Both the position numbers and the translations under genes were made by a program. From Prauserella cavernicola (GTDB lineage: Bacteria > Actinomycetota > Actinomycetes > Mycobacteriales > Pseudonocardiaceae), in contig NZ_JAENJH010000001.1 in the NCBI RefSeq assembly GCF_016595675.1, forward strand, positions 620,001 through 684,000: a stretch of DNA of 64,000 bases, read 5' to 3'. This document shows positions 39,021 to 47,517 of the stretch, piece by piece (position 1 is the stretch's first letter; each line of letters begins with the position of its first letter). Below the pieces are notes generated by a model. That model saw only the letters and a list, made by a program, of their open reading frames with translations. It did no database searches and was not told where the DNA came from.

Positions 39021-41469
39021 CTGCGCTCTCCGTGGCCGGGTTGCCGCCCCACCGGGCGTGGGGCGGGATCTGCTCGCCCTTCATCAGGAACGAGTCGGGG
39101 GCCAGCACCGCGTCGTCGCCCACGGTCACGCCGTAGTGCACGAAGGCACCGACGCCGAGCGTGCACCGGGCACCGAGCGCGGTGTGGTCGGACTTGAAGG
39201 TGCCGTCCTCCTGGGAGTGGCACTGGATGGTGCTGCCCGTGTTGAGCGTGCAGTCGTCGCCGATGGTGGCCAGCGTGCGCTCGGTGAGGAACGCGCCGTC
39301 GTCGAACACCCTGCGGCCAAGGCGCACGCCCAGCAGCCGCCAGACGACGCTCTTGAACGGGGTGCCGTTGAACAGCACCAGGTGGGTAGCGGGCACCTTC
39401 CAGAGCCGCTCGTGCCACCAGAAGTACGGGTCGTAGATCGAGCACAGGCGGGGCCGGAGCCGGCGGAACAGCATCGTGGCGCGCTCGACGAGGATGTAGT
39501 AGCCGGTCGTGAAGACCATGGCCAGCGCCAGTGACACGGCGACGATCGCGTGCCCGGCCTGGTCGTAGGCCGCGGCGGTGGCGAGTCCGAGCAGCGTCAG
39601 CCCGAAGAAGTGCAGCCACCGCACGAACAGGAACAACGCCATCGACCGGAGGTTGTAGCGGTTCTTCGCCGAGAGCCGTTCCCGCAGGCTGTCGCCGACG
39701 CGCAGGTGGTCGAACCTGCTGTCGCGTTCCACCGTTCGCGGGATGACGAAGCTCGGCGAGCCGAGCAGGCCCACGCCCTCCCTCGGTTCGCCGTCGAGCG
39801 GGACCATCACCTTGGTGGCGAGCAGGCAGTTCTCGCCCGTCCGGCCGCCCGAGGGGTAGACGATGTCGTTGCCGAGGAAGTTGCGCGCGCCGATCGAGAC
39901 GCGGCTGACGCGGAACGAGGACGACGAGTACTCCGCGTTGACGATCGAGAGACCGTCGGCGACCATCGTGCCGCTGCCCACCGTGACCTGGTACGGCGTC
40001 TCGTGCCGCACCTGCGTGCCGAAGTTCGACCCGGTCTGTTCGACGTGCGAGAGGTCGTAGCCGAGACCCCGCAGGTATCCGACGATGTAGGAGCTGTCGC
40101 CGAACAGCCACGTGAAGAACCTGACGTTGGTGAGCCTCGTGACGGTCCGGTGCAGTGAGTAGTGCACGCCGTAGAGCGGGTAGGCCCGATCCGGTTCGAG
40201 CATCAGGTTCAGCAGCCGGGGCAGGCCGTACACCACACCGATGCCCACGACCGCGGCGCCGAAGAACAGCACGATCGAGCCCACCAGCGACGCGACGTAG
40301 AGCTCCGCCGAGCCGAGGTCGCCCGAACCGGGCTCCAGCAGTATCGCCAGCGACGGGACCTCGGTGAGCAGCAGGTACAGGCCACCCACCCCCAGCGGCA
40401 GGTACAGCGCGAACAGCTGCGCGAGCGTCGCGGTGCTGTAGAGCGCCCTGCGCGACCGGCCGCACCGCACGGGCGGCACCCGTACGTAGTCGACGTCGGC
40501 GGGCTGGGCCGGAGAGCCGTGCCAGCGCTGGCCCTCGGGAACGGCCATGCCACTGTGCAGCGCCGACGTGTGCCCGAGCTGCGCCCCGTCGCCCATCGAC
40601 GTGCCGATGTCGAGCACGGTCTTCTCGCCGACGAACACGTCCCTGCCCAGCGTCACCGGCCCGGTCTGGATCCGGCCCGCGTGGGCGCGGTAGCCGAGCA
40701 GGAAGGACTCCTTGCGCACGACCGTGCCCGCGCCGATCGTGATGAGGTCGGTGCAGACGGGCATGCTGCGCGTCAGGATCGTGACACCGGGACCGATCCT
40801 GGCTCCGAGCGCGCGCAGGTAGAGCGTGTACAGCGGGTTGCCGGCGAACAGCACCATCGGGTTGGCGTGCAACAGGGTCTTGACCAGCCAGAAGCGGACG
40901 TAGGCGAGACTCCAGACCTGGAACTCACCAGGCGTGAACCGCCCGACGAGAATCCACTTGGCCGCCACCGGGAACGCGCACATCGCCGCGAAAGCGATGC
41001 CGCCCACCACCACCGAGCGCACGTAGGTGTCGGCGAGCCCGGAGCCCGCGGCGATCCACTCGTAGCCCGTCCCCGCGACCACTCCCGTCAGGTACGAGTA
41101 GACAAGGAAGGCCAGCAGTTGCAGCGTGCCGCACAGCGTGTGCGCGAGCCGCCTCGGCGGGGCCGCGGGCTCGGGTGGAGCGGGTGGTGCCACCGGGGCG
41201 GCAGCCGGTGCGGCGGCGGCCAGCGCCGACGCGAGACCGGCGATGGTCGGGTTGCGGTAGACGTCCTTCATCGAGATCGACGGCAGGTCCGCCCGTTTGC
41301 GGACCCGCGCGCAGAAGTGCGCCAGCACCAGCGAGTTGGCGCCGAGATCGGCGAAGAAATCGCTATCGGCGGCCACCGTGTCTACCTGGACGACACCGGC
41401 CAGCAGATCGGCGAGTTCGTCCCGCAATCGCTCACTGGTGATCGCGGCTTCGTCGGCGTGCACCGTCAT
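38998..41469 (-). CDS. Carrier domain fused to membrane hexapeptide-repeat NRPS terminal domain (Pls C-terminus-like)
   Basis: The 823-residue protein starts with a peptidyl carrier domain (Ser46 in DFFADLGANSLVLAHF) and an Ala/Pro linker (about 82-105). About six transmembrane segments follow, in pairs around two or three left-handed beta-helix (hexapeptide) blocks, for example ITIGAGTVVRKESFLLG, VTVGSGTMVADGLSIV and ATIGDDCTLNTGSTI. This is the layout of the terminal domain of unknown function (TIGR02353) that ends epsilon-poly-lysine synthetase-like NRPSs, where tandem C1-C3 domains join monomers. Here it is a separate protein with its own carrier. It is first in the minus-strand operon. 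Confidence 0.85.
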   Translation of the reverse strand: MTVHADEAAITSERLRDELADLLAGVVQVDTVAADSDFFADLGANSLVLAHFCARVRKRADLPSISMKDVYRNPTIAGLASALAAAAPAAAPVAPPAPPEPAAPPRRLAHTLCGTLQLLAFLVYSYLTGVVAGTGYEWIAAGSGLADTYVRSVVVGGIAFAAMCAFPVAAKWILVGRFTPGEFQVWSLAYVRFWLVKTLLHANPMVLFAGNPLYTLYLRALGARIGPGVTILTRSMPVCTDLITIGAGTVVRKESFLLGYRAHAGRIQTGPVTLGRDVFVGEKTVLDIGTSMGDGAQLGHTSALHSGMAVPEGQRWHGSPAQPADVDYVRVPPVRCGRSRRALYSTATLAQLFALYLPLGVGGLYLLLTEVPSLAILLEPGSGDLGSAELYVASLVGSIVLFFGAAVVGIGVVYGLPRLLNLMLEPDRAYPLYGVHYSLHRTVTRLTNVRFFTWLFGDSSYIVGYLRGLGYDLSHVEQTGSNFGTQVRHETPYQVTVGSGTMVADGLSIVNAEYSSSSFRVSRVSIGARNFLGNDIVYPSGGRTGENCLLATKVMVPLDGEPREGVGLLGSPSFVIPRTVERDSRFDHLRVGDSLRERLSAKNRYNLRSMALFLFVRWLHFFGLTLLGLATAAAYDQAGHAIVAVSLALAMVFTTGYYILVERATMLFRRLRPRLCSIYDPYFWWHERLWKVPATHLVLFNGTPFKSVVWRLLGVRLGRRVFDDGAFLTERTLATIGDDCTLNTGSTIQCHSQEDGTFKSDHTALGARCTLGVGAFVHYGVTVGDDAVLAPDSFLMKGEQIPPHARWGGNPATESADVSYQPA

Positions 41470-41986
41470 CGGATCACCCGAACCCCCTGTTTCGACAATT
41501 CCCCGCCTCCGGTGGACACTCGTCGAATGTGCGCAGCAAATAGCCACCCGACAACCTGAAATGTGCCATCGAGATGACATCGAGGCGTAGTGACGACAGC
41601 GACCGCAGAAACACGACGGTGTCCACCGCAGATTCGCACGCACTCGACGCGAGCCACCTGGCTCGCGGGCACAGCCGGCCCCTTGACGTTCCGGCTGCTT
41701 TCCAGTCCAGCCTTTATGTGATCAAATCGACCAAAATCAACTACTCCCCTCTGCGCCGGACCCCTTGCCGGCACCCGACCCCCGTCCGCTGTGCGATTCG
41801 AACTGACTCCTGCCTCACGACACTCTTGTTTCCGACGGATGTCAAGGAGACTTCCGCAGCAGTATCTTTTTTCGTCATCCGCCCGGCGGCGGTGGCAAAA
41901 CCGCGACCTGACAAACGTGCGTACCACATTCGGAAATGTATCTCGGAAAACTGGCCGGAAATGGTAAATCGTCCCCAGGCATGGAA
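41470..41986 (-). promoter_or_regulatory. AT-richer leader region of the NRPS cluster
   Basis: About 520 bp upstream of the carrier/terminal-domain gene is visibly lower in G+C than its surroundings, especially 41700-41960. I find no credible gene in it. On the minus strand TTGACA (41845-41840) is a good -35 match, but no consensus -10 follows at 17-18 nt. The region most likely contains the cluster promoter and regulator sites. It separates the NRPS operon from the diol dehydratase operon. Confidence 0.5.
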
Positions 41987-42021
41987 AAGGCCACTTCCGC
42001 CGCTACGGCGGAAGTGGCCTT
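41987..42021 (-). terminator. Rho-independent terminator of the diol dehydratase operon
   Basis: A 16-bp perfect stem (AAGGCCACTTCCGCCG against its complement) with a CTA loop begins 15 nt after the stop codon of the GlcG/HbpS-like gene. On the minus strand it is followed by CCTTTTCC, a short U-run. Confidence 0.88.
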
Positions 42022-42036
42022 CGCTGGAGGGCGCGC

Positions 42037-42459
42037 TCAGCGCCGGGCGGCTCGCTTGGGCAGCGCCTGGACGCCCGCCTCGGCCACGGTGGTGTCCTGC
42101 TCGACGCTGCCCGCGCTGACCCCGACGGCGCCCACGACGTCGCGGCCGCGCACGAGCGGGATGCCGCCTCCGAAGATCACCAGTCCGCCGTTGGTCACCT
42201 CGATGCCGTACAGCGGCGCACCCGGCGCCGCGGCCTCCCCCGCCTGCGCCGTGGTCATCTTGAGCAGCGCCGCCGTGCGCGCCTTGCGGATCGCGATGTC
42301 CACACTGGCCAGGATCGCGCCGTCCTGACGCGAGAAGGCGAGCAGGTGCCCGCCGTCGTCGACCACGGCGACGTTCATCGGCTGGCCGATCTCCTCGGCC
42401 TTCGCCAGTGCCGCGTCGAGTACCTGCTGCGCGTCGGCCAGTGCCAGTCGTGGGGCCAC
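42037..42459 (-). CDS. GlcG/HbpS-family protein of the diol dehydratase operon
   Basis: The 140-residue protein has the GlcG/HbpS fold signatures ALAKAEEIGQPMNVAVVDDGGHLLAF, ASVDIAIRKARTAALL, NGGLVIFGGGIPLV and GAVGVSAGSVEQD. Relatives bind haem or accompany B12 and glycolate enzymes; a role in cobalamin or redox maintenance of the dehydratase is plausible but unproven. AAGGAGG lies 9 nt before the GTG at 42459, which I prefer. An ATG at 42483 has no clear binding site. Confidence 0.82.
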   Translation of the reverse strand: MAPRLALADAQQVLDAALAKAEEIGQPMNVAVVDDGGHLLAFSRQDGAILASVDIAIRKARTAALLKMTTAQAGEAAAPGAPLYGIEVTNGGLVIFGGGIPLVRGRDVVGAVGVSAGSVEQDTTVAEAGVQALPKRAARR

Positions 42460-42505
42460 GGTTGCCGTCCTCCTTGCCGTCATGGGGTTTTCCGGGTCGG
42501 GATGG

Positions 42506-42874
42506 TCAGGTCTTCACCGGGATGCCGGTGACCAGCCGGGCCGCGTTGTGCCCGAGCAGCCGGGCGCGCTCGCGCGGGCCGGTGAGCGCGGGCCGGTCCT
42601 CCGGGCGCTTCGCGTGCTGCACGCACCCGGCGCCCTCACGATCGATGCCAACGCCGACGTCCAGCGACGACGCCCGCGCCGCGGCGAAGGCGAGTGTGGC
42701 GGCGTCGCGGGCGTCGCCGCCGGGCACGAGTTCCACCCGCACCGGCACGCCTTCCTCCTCCACACCGGCGAGCACGTCGCGCAACACGGCCGCCGCGTCC
42801 TCGGCGCACCGGACGACGATCGCGGGCGGCACCGCTCTCGTCGTGGTCGCGGCCCCGCGGTCGCGCACGCCCAT
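42506..42874 (-). CDS. ddrB: Diol/glycerol dehydratase reactivase small subunit
   Basis: The 122-residue protein has the PduH/DdrB pattern: AIVVRCAEDAAAVLRDVLAGVEEEGVPVRV, then ASSLDVGVGIDREG and a C-terminal LLGHNAARLVTG that matches part of the dehydratase medium subunit. It binds the large reactivase subunit and competes with the dehydratase beta subunit to release damaged cobalamin. Its ATG overlaps the stop of the large-subunit gene. Confidence 0.85.
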   Translation of the reverse strand: MGVRDRGAATTTRAVPPAIVVRCAEDAAAVLRDVLAGVEEEGVPVRVELVPGGDARDAATLAFAAARASSLDVGVGIDREGAGCVQHAKRPEDRPALTGPRERARLLGHNAARLVTGIPVKT

Positions 42875-44718
42875 CACTCGCCCACCGCCTGGTCCAGTCC
42901 GGCGGCGAGCGCGTGAGCGGCGACGAGCCCGGTGGCCACGGCGTTGCGCGGCCCCTCGCTGCCGCGGACGTTGCCGGTGCCGCACACGATCCCGAGCCCG
43001 GAGACCGCCTCGGCGATCAGGTCGGGCACCTCGAAGTCGAGTGCGGAACCGCCCAGCACCACCACGAAACCGATCTGGCGCAGGTTGCCGCCGGGCGCCA
43101 CCTGCTCCAGCGCCCGCAGCGCGTTGACCACGAACACCTTGTGCTTCGCGCTGCGGCGCACCTGCCGGATCTTCTCCAGGCTGTGCCTGCCCGGCACGGG
43201 GCGCATCCCGGCGTCGGAGAGCACCACGACACGCGCGAAGGTCTCGGCCGGCAGCGGCTCGGTGACGAAGCGCGCGGTGCCGTCCTCCATCCGCACGTGG
43301 AAGAAGCTCTCGGCCTTGGCCAGCGGGTACTTCTTGATGTCCTCGGCCAGTTCCCGGTTGTCGAGCCCGAGTTCGGAGTCGATCAGTTTGGTCACCAGGT
43401 CACCAGCCCCGGCCAGGTGCACCGAGCGCGTGACGCCGGTGCGTTCCGCCACGGCGGCGTCGGTGGACCCCCCACCGAGGTCGAGGATCGCCACGGGGGT
43501 GCCGGTTCCCGGTGTCGTCAGCGCACCGAGCACCGCCATGTCGGCCTCGACGCCGCCGATCAGCACGTCGACGCCGAGCGCCTCGCGCAGCCGGGCGGCC
43601 AGCAGCCGCATCGGTCCCCTGCTGGTGCGCACCATCGCGGCGAGCCCGACGGCGTTCTCCAGCGCGAACTCGCCCGCGAGCGCGCCGGTGACCCGCTGAG
43701 GCACGAACGTGTCCACGGCGAGCACGTCCTGGATGCGCACCGCGGCGGGCTCGGTGCCGGTGAGTTCCGACATCGTGTCCCGCACGCGTGCGAGCATTCC
43801 GCCCACGTGGGTGCCGGGCTCGCCCGAGGCGTCGGTGAGCGGCCGCACGCCGCGCAGCACGCCCATGATCTCGGCCGCTCCCTCGTCCACCGCGACCGAG
43901 CGCGTCCCGCGCTCGCCCGCGAGAGTGAGGCTCCCCGCTGGAATGCGCCGTCCGGTGACGTCACCCTCGGGCGTGCGCACGACCACCGCGGAGCGATTGC
44001 CGACGAGGGCACGCGCCACCGGGGCGACCATCCGCGTCTGCTCGGCGTCGAGGCCGAAGACCGTGGCGATGCCGTAGGAGTTGGACAGCGTCCTGATCGT
44101 GCGGCCCTGCTCGGCGACCTCGACCGCCGCCGGCATGCCCAGCGGCACCTTCTCGACGAGGGTCACCTCGTCCACCACCGGCACCGGCGAGTCCAGCCGG
44201 TTGACGATGAGCGTGGCGTCGTCGGCGTGCACGACCGCGCCCGCCACCTCGACGCCACGCGCCACGGCCGCGTTGAGCCCATGCGCGGCGTCCTCGAAGT
44301 CGACGCCAGCGCCGACCACGCAGATCACCGGCTCACCCGGCGCGCACTCCCCCAGCGCACCGAAATCCACCGTGGTCCCCACGCCCAGGCCCGCTCCGCC
44401 GGGCGTGTCCGGGTTGTGGCCGATCATGGTCGACTCGGTCACGATCGTCTCGGTGATCGTCTCCATCGCGAGCCCGCTGATCACCGGCGTCGCCTCGTTC
44501 ACCAGCACGGTGTCGAGCTCGGCCAGGCGCCGTCCCGCGGCGGCCAGCGCGCGGCCCACCACGGTGACCACGCCCTCGACGTTGTCGGCGGTGCCCTTCA
44601 CGCCCGACGTCGGCGCGAGCGCCGAGCCGAGGTAGGTGACCTCACCGGACGCGGCCAGCTCGGCGACACACGCCTCGGTGGTCGAGTTGCCGATGTCGAC
44701 ACCCGCGACCAGCGTCAT
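42874..44718 (-). CDS. ddrA: Diol/glycerol dehydratase reactivase large subunit
   Basis: The 614-residue actin-fold ATPase begins VAGVDIGNSTTEACVAEL (phosphate 1 motif). It continues with LVNEATPVISGLAMETITETIVTESTMIGHNP, ILDLGGGSTDAAV (phosphate 2), FVVVLGGSALDFEVPDL and CGTGNVRGSEGPRNAVATGL. This is the PduG/DdrA chaperone that exchanges inactive for active adenosylcobalamin at the cost of ATP. It lies 10 nt after the dehydratase medium subunit gene in the same operon. Confidence 0.93.
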   Translation of the reverse strand: MTLVAGVDIGNSTTEACVAELAASGEVTYLGSALAPTSGVKGTADNVEGVVTVVGRALAAAGRRLAELDTVLVNEATPVISGLAMETITETIVTESTMIGHNPDTPGGAGLGVGTTVDFGALGECAPGEPVICVVGAGVDFEDAAHGLNAAVARGVEVAGAVVHADDATLIVNRLDSPVPVVDEVTLVEKVPLGMPAAVEVAEQGRTIRTLSNSYGIATVFGLDAEQTRMVAPVARALVGNRSAVVVRTPEGDVTGRRIPAGSLTLAGERGTRSVAVDEGAAEIMGVLRGVRPLTDASGEPGTHVGGMLARVRDTMSELTGTEPAAVRIQDVLAVDTFVPQRVTGALAGEFALENAVGLAAMVRTSRGPMRLLAARLREALGVDVLIGGVEADMAVLGALTTPGTGTPVAILDLGGGSTDAAVAERTGVTRSVHLAGAGDLVTKLIDSELGLDNRELAEDIKKYPLAKAESFFHVRMEDGTARFVTEPLPAETFARVVVLSDAGMRPVPGRHSLEKIRQVRRSAKHKVFVVNALRALEQVAPGGNLRQIGFVVVLGGSALDFEVPDLIAEAVSGLGIVCGTGNVRGSEGPRNAVATGLVAAHALAAGLDQAVGE

Positions 44719-44728
44719 CCGCGCGCCC

Positions 44729-45319
44729 TCAGCCGGCGTCGGCGAGCTGGAACCGCACGTCCAGCTCCACCGGGTCGGCGCCGGGCACGACGAACTCGGT
44801 CTCCTTGATGTGCAGCAGCGCCGCCTTGGCCTGCCAGCGTGGCCGGGCCATGAAGTCGTTGCGCGCGGGAACCGGCTCCGGCGACTCCCCCTTCGCGTAG
44901 CGGGCGGCGTTGCGGCCGATCTTGCGGAAGGCGTCGAGGTCCATCAGCGGAGCCTGCGGGAACAGCTCCAGATTGGACAGCCGCACGAGGTCCTTCTGGT
45001 GGATCATCGTGGTACCGCGCGAGAGTACGCCCACCCCGATGCCCGAACCGGACAGTTTCGCCGCGGCGTGGGCGATCACGGCGAGGTCCGACCCTCCGCG
45101 GAACCGGATGACCCTCGCGTGCACGCCCTGCTCCTCGATGCCCGCCAGCAGCTCGCGCAGCACCTCGGCGTGCGGGATGTCCACGATGGTCTTGGTGAAG
45201 AAGTCGCCGAACGCGGGCGAGAGCCCCAGCACGACCTCGTCGGTTCTGCCGCCCGGTCCCGCCGTGCCGCGCTCGTCGAGCCGCAGGATCCGCCGGGTGC
45301 CGGTTCCGGTGTCCGCCAT
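44729..45319 (-). CDS. pduD: Propanediol/glycerol dehydratase medium (beta) subunit
   Basis: The 196-residue protein has the medium-subunit core: EVVLGLSPAFGDFFTKTIVDIPHAEVLRELLAGIEEQGVHARVIRF, the cobalamin-contacting GSGIGVGVLSRGTTMIHQKDL and LELFPQAPLMDL. The N-terminus is short and lacks the amphipathic targeting helix of microcompartment-associated PduD. That agrees with the absence of shell genes. Gaps to the flanking genes are about 10 nt. Confidence 0.92.
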   Translation of the reverse strand: MADTGTGTRRILRLDERGTAGPGGRTDEVVLGLSPAFGDFFTKTIVDIPHAEVLRELLAGIEEQGVHARVIRFRGGSDLAVIAHAAAKLSGSGIGVGVLSRGTTMIHQKDLVRLSNLELFPQAPLMDLDAFRKIGRNAARYAKGESPEPVPARNDFMARPRWQAKAALLHIKETEFVVPGADPVELDVRFQLADAG

Positions 45320-45331
45320 GTCGTGTCCTCC

Positions 45332-47023
45332 TCAGCCGACTTCCCGCTCGGGGTTCTGCGCGCTCACCACGTGCCGCAGCCGCTTCATCTCTTCCCAGCG
45401 CGCGCCACTGGGCCGGTAGCCGGAGCCTGGTCCCGCGTAGTCGTTGCTGTCATTGACGGCCGAGAGCGTCTCCAGCTCGGGCGTCAGGATCGCCGAGGTG
45501 TGCAGCAGGTCGCCGGACACGCGGTGGCGCAGGATCGCGAGCAGGTTGTGGGCCATGTCGCCGAACCCGGACGCCTCCAGGCCCTTCACGATGTCCAGGC
45601 CGGTCACGCCGCGGTCCATGACCGACTGTGCCGCCTTGAGGTCCTCCAGCACGTCACGCAGCGGCAGGTCCTTGCTGCCGTGCGCGTAGGTGACCTCCTC
45701 CACCTCCTTGTCGGTGATCGGCGGCAGTCCGAGGTGGGCGAACACGCCCTGCAGCGCCCTGGCGGCCCGGTTGCGCACGGCGAGCAGCTCCGCCTCGGGC
45801 ACGTGGCGCAGCCCGCCGTCGACCTGGAGGTCGCGCTGGATCGTGTTCCAGTCGTCGAAGTCCTCGGCGTCCACATTGGAACCGGCGAACATGTTGTCGT
45901 AGTTGGGCGTCGACGAGTAGCCCGAGCAGACGAAGTCGGTGCCGGGCAGCAGCTGGGGCAGCAGGCGGGCGGCGCGGCGCAGATCCGAGTGCGAGAACGA
46001 CTGGTCGTTGCCGGAGGCGCACTCCAGGTCGACCATGCTGGCGATCAGGTTCTCCGCGAGCACCGCGCGGATGCCGCCCGGCACCGCGCCGGGGACACCG
46101 ATGCAGCTGATCGAGCCGTTCTGCAGCCCCTGCACGCCGGCGCCCTTGGTGACGAGGATGCAGCGGATCTCCAGGTACAGCATCGACCGGCCCTCGGCGT
46201 TGCCCATCTGGACCTCGGAGCCGGTGCCGGAGGTGAACCGCATCTTGATACCGCGCGAGGCGTAGGCCGACGCGAGAAACGCCTTCGACCACGGGGTGTC
46301 GTCGCCGTCGCAGAACACGGGTTCGGTGCCGTACACCGAGATCGTCTCCGCGTACGCGGTGATCCCGCGCATCCCCAGCTCCAGCTCGGTGGCCTCCTCG
46401 AGCGCGCACTGGGTGAGCACACCCGGTGTCCCGGCCTGGGAACCGACCTGCAGCGCGATGGCCACCAGCGGTGCGTAACGCACGACACCGAGCGTGGTCT
46501 CCAGCTCCCGGAACCCGCGCAGCGACGCCTCCGCCGCGTCGGCCGCCACCTGCACCGGGTTGTCCCGCGCACTGGTGGCGTGGGCCTGGTTCGCCGGGGT
46601 CCGCCTGGCACGCATCTTCTGCAGCGCCATCATCATCTCGACCACGTTCATGGTCTTGACGACCTCGAGCAGTTTGGCAGGAGTGAGCCCGCGCGACACC
46701 GCGAGCACGTCCTGCCTGGTGGCCCGAGGGTCGACGAGCAGGTGCGCGATGTCCACCGCGGGAATCGCCATCGCCCGCTCGGTGGCCTCGATGTCGAGGG
46801 CGTGGTCGGCGATGAACTGGTCGAGGAAGTCGAACTCGGCTCTGGGCCTGCCGTCCAGCTCGACGATCACGCCGTCCTCCACCCGCACGCCCGGCTCGGG
46901 GTCGTAGGGGCTCTCCATGGCGACCATGCCCACCTCGGGCCACTCCTCGACGAACCCGTCGAGGTTCACCGGCCGCTGTTCGAGGGCTTCGGTCCGCTTC
47001 GACCGCCTCGCGCTCGTTGTCAT
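45332..47023 (-). CDS. pduC: Propanediol/glycerol dehydratase large (alpha) subunit
   Basis: The 563-residue TIM-barrel subunit holds the active site for adenosylcobalamin-dependent dehydration of 1,2-diols or glycerol. Family segments include KTMNVVEMMMALQKMRARRTP, HATSARDNPVQVAADAAE, MRFTSGTGSEVQMG, GISCIGVPGAVPG-like ISCIGVPGAVPGGIR and VCSGYSSTPNYDNMF. GAGAGGG precedes the ATG. Diol versus glycerol preference cannot be decided from sequence alone. The downstream aldehyde dehydrogenase and propionyl-CoA synthetase-like enzyme favour 1,2-propanediol. Confidence 0.94.
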   Translation of the reverse strand: MTTSARRSKRTEALEQRPVNLDGFVEEWPEVGMVAMESPYDPEPGVRVEDGVIVELDGRPRAEFDFLDQFIADHALDIEATERAMAIPAVDIAHLLVDPRATRQDVLAVSRGLTPAKLLEVVKTMNVVEMMMALQKMRARRTPANQAHATSARDNPVQVAADAAEASLRGFRELETTLGVVRYAPLVAIALQVGSQAGTPGVLTQCALEEATELELGMRGITAYAETISVYGTEPVFCDGDDTPWSKAFLASAYASRGIKMRFTSGTGSEVQMGNAEGRSMLYLEIRCILVTKGAGVQGLQNGSISCIGVPGAVPGGIRAVLAENLIASMVDLECASGNDQSFSHSDLRRAARLLPQLLPGTDFVCSGYSSTPNYDNMFAGSNVDAEDFDDWNTIQRDLQVDGGLRHVPEAELLAVRNRAARALQGVFAHLGLPPITDKEVEEVTYAHGSKDLPLRDVLEDLKAAQSVMDRGVTGLDIVKGLEASGFGDMAHNLLAILRHRVSGDLLHTSAILTPELETLSAVNDSNDYAGPGSGYRPSGARWEEMKRLRHVVSAQNPEREVG

Positions 47024-47034
47024 CGTGGACCCTC

Positions 47035-47466
47035 TCAGCTCGCCAGGATGTGGCGTCGCTCGTAGACGTCGGCGGCCTCGCGCACGAGCTGCGCGCACAG
47101 CGTCGCCTCGTAGTCGCGCTCCAGCTCGTCGGCGATGGCGGTGAGCTGCTGCCGGGTGGAAGCCCGTGGCCGCAGCGCGTTGTAGATCGAGAGCACCAGC
47201 TCGTCGGGCAGCGCCGTCAGTTCGGCGGCCCTGCGGAAGTTCTGCGCGAGCTGGGGGCGGCCGGCGCGCTCGGCGATCCCGGCCTGCAGGCGCAGGGTCT
47301 CGGGCGCGATGCGCAGGTCCTCCGGCGCCACCTCACCGGCCAGCACGGCCTCCATGGTGAGTTCGTCGATCCCCTTGCCGGTGGGGGTTTTCAGCAGTTC
47401 TGGGCGCCGCGTCGCGAGCGGGTAGTCCCGGCCCGGATCGAGGTCCGCCTGGCTCGGTGTGGTCAC
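47035..47466 (-). CDS. pduE: Propanediol/glycerol dehydratase small (gamma) subunit
   Basis: The 143-residue protein has the small-subunit pattern DYPLATRRPELLKTPTGKGIDELTMEAVLAGEV, APETLRLQAGIAERAGRPQLAQNFRRAAEL and a C-terminal helix. It is the first gene of the operon, which is unusual since large-medium-small is the common order. GTG lies 6 nt after a TACGTT -10 box with no ribosome binding site between, so a leaderless or nearly leaderless mRNA is expected. Confidence 0.9.
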   Translation of the reverse strand: MTTPSQADLDPGRDYPLATRRPELLKTPTGKGIDELTMEAVLAGEVAPEDLRIAPETLRLQAGIAERAGRPQLAQNFRRAAELTALPDELVLSIYNALRPRASTRQQLTAIADELERDYEATLCAQLVREAADVYERRHILAS

Positions 47467-47472
47467 GCCGCG

Positions 47473-47506
47473 AACGTAAGCGCGCTCACGTTGCACCGAC
47501 GTTGCA
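47473..47506 (-). promoter_or_regulatory. Diol dehydratase promoter with TGCAACG direct repeat
   Basis: Read on the minus strand: TGCAACG-TCGG-TGCAACG (47506 to 47489), then exactly 10 nt, then the -10 box TACGTT (47478-47473). The repeat covers the -35 position, the place for a class II activator. The identical arrangement with the same 10-nt gap precedes the aldehyde dehydrogenase gene at 49168. Confidence 0.82.
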
Positions 47507-47517
47507 CGGTGCACGGG

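Noticed and set aside
41574-42119. A 181-codon plus-strand frame upstream of the diol dehydratase operon
   Set aside because: It crosses the perfect terminator hairpin at 41987-42021 and enters the antisense of the GlcG/HbpS-like gene, with no binding site or family signature.
42694-44808. A 704-codon plus-strand frame over the reactivase large subunit gene
   Set aside because: The His/Arg/Gly-rich translation mirrors codon bias of the real minus-strand gene.
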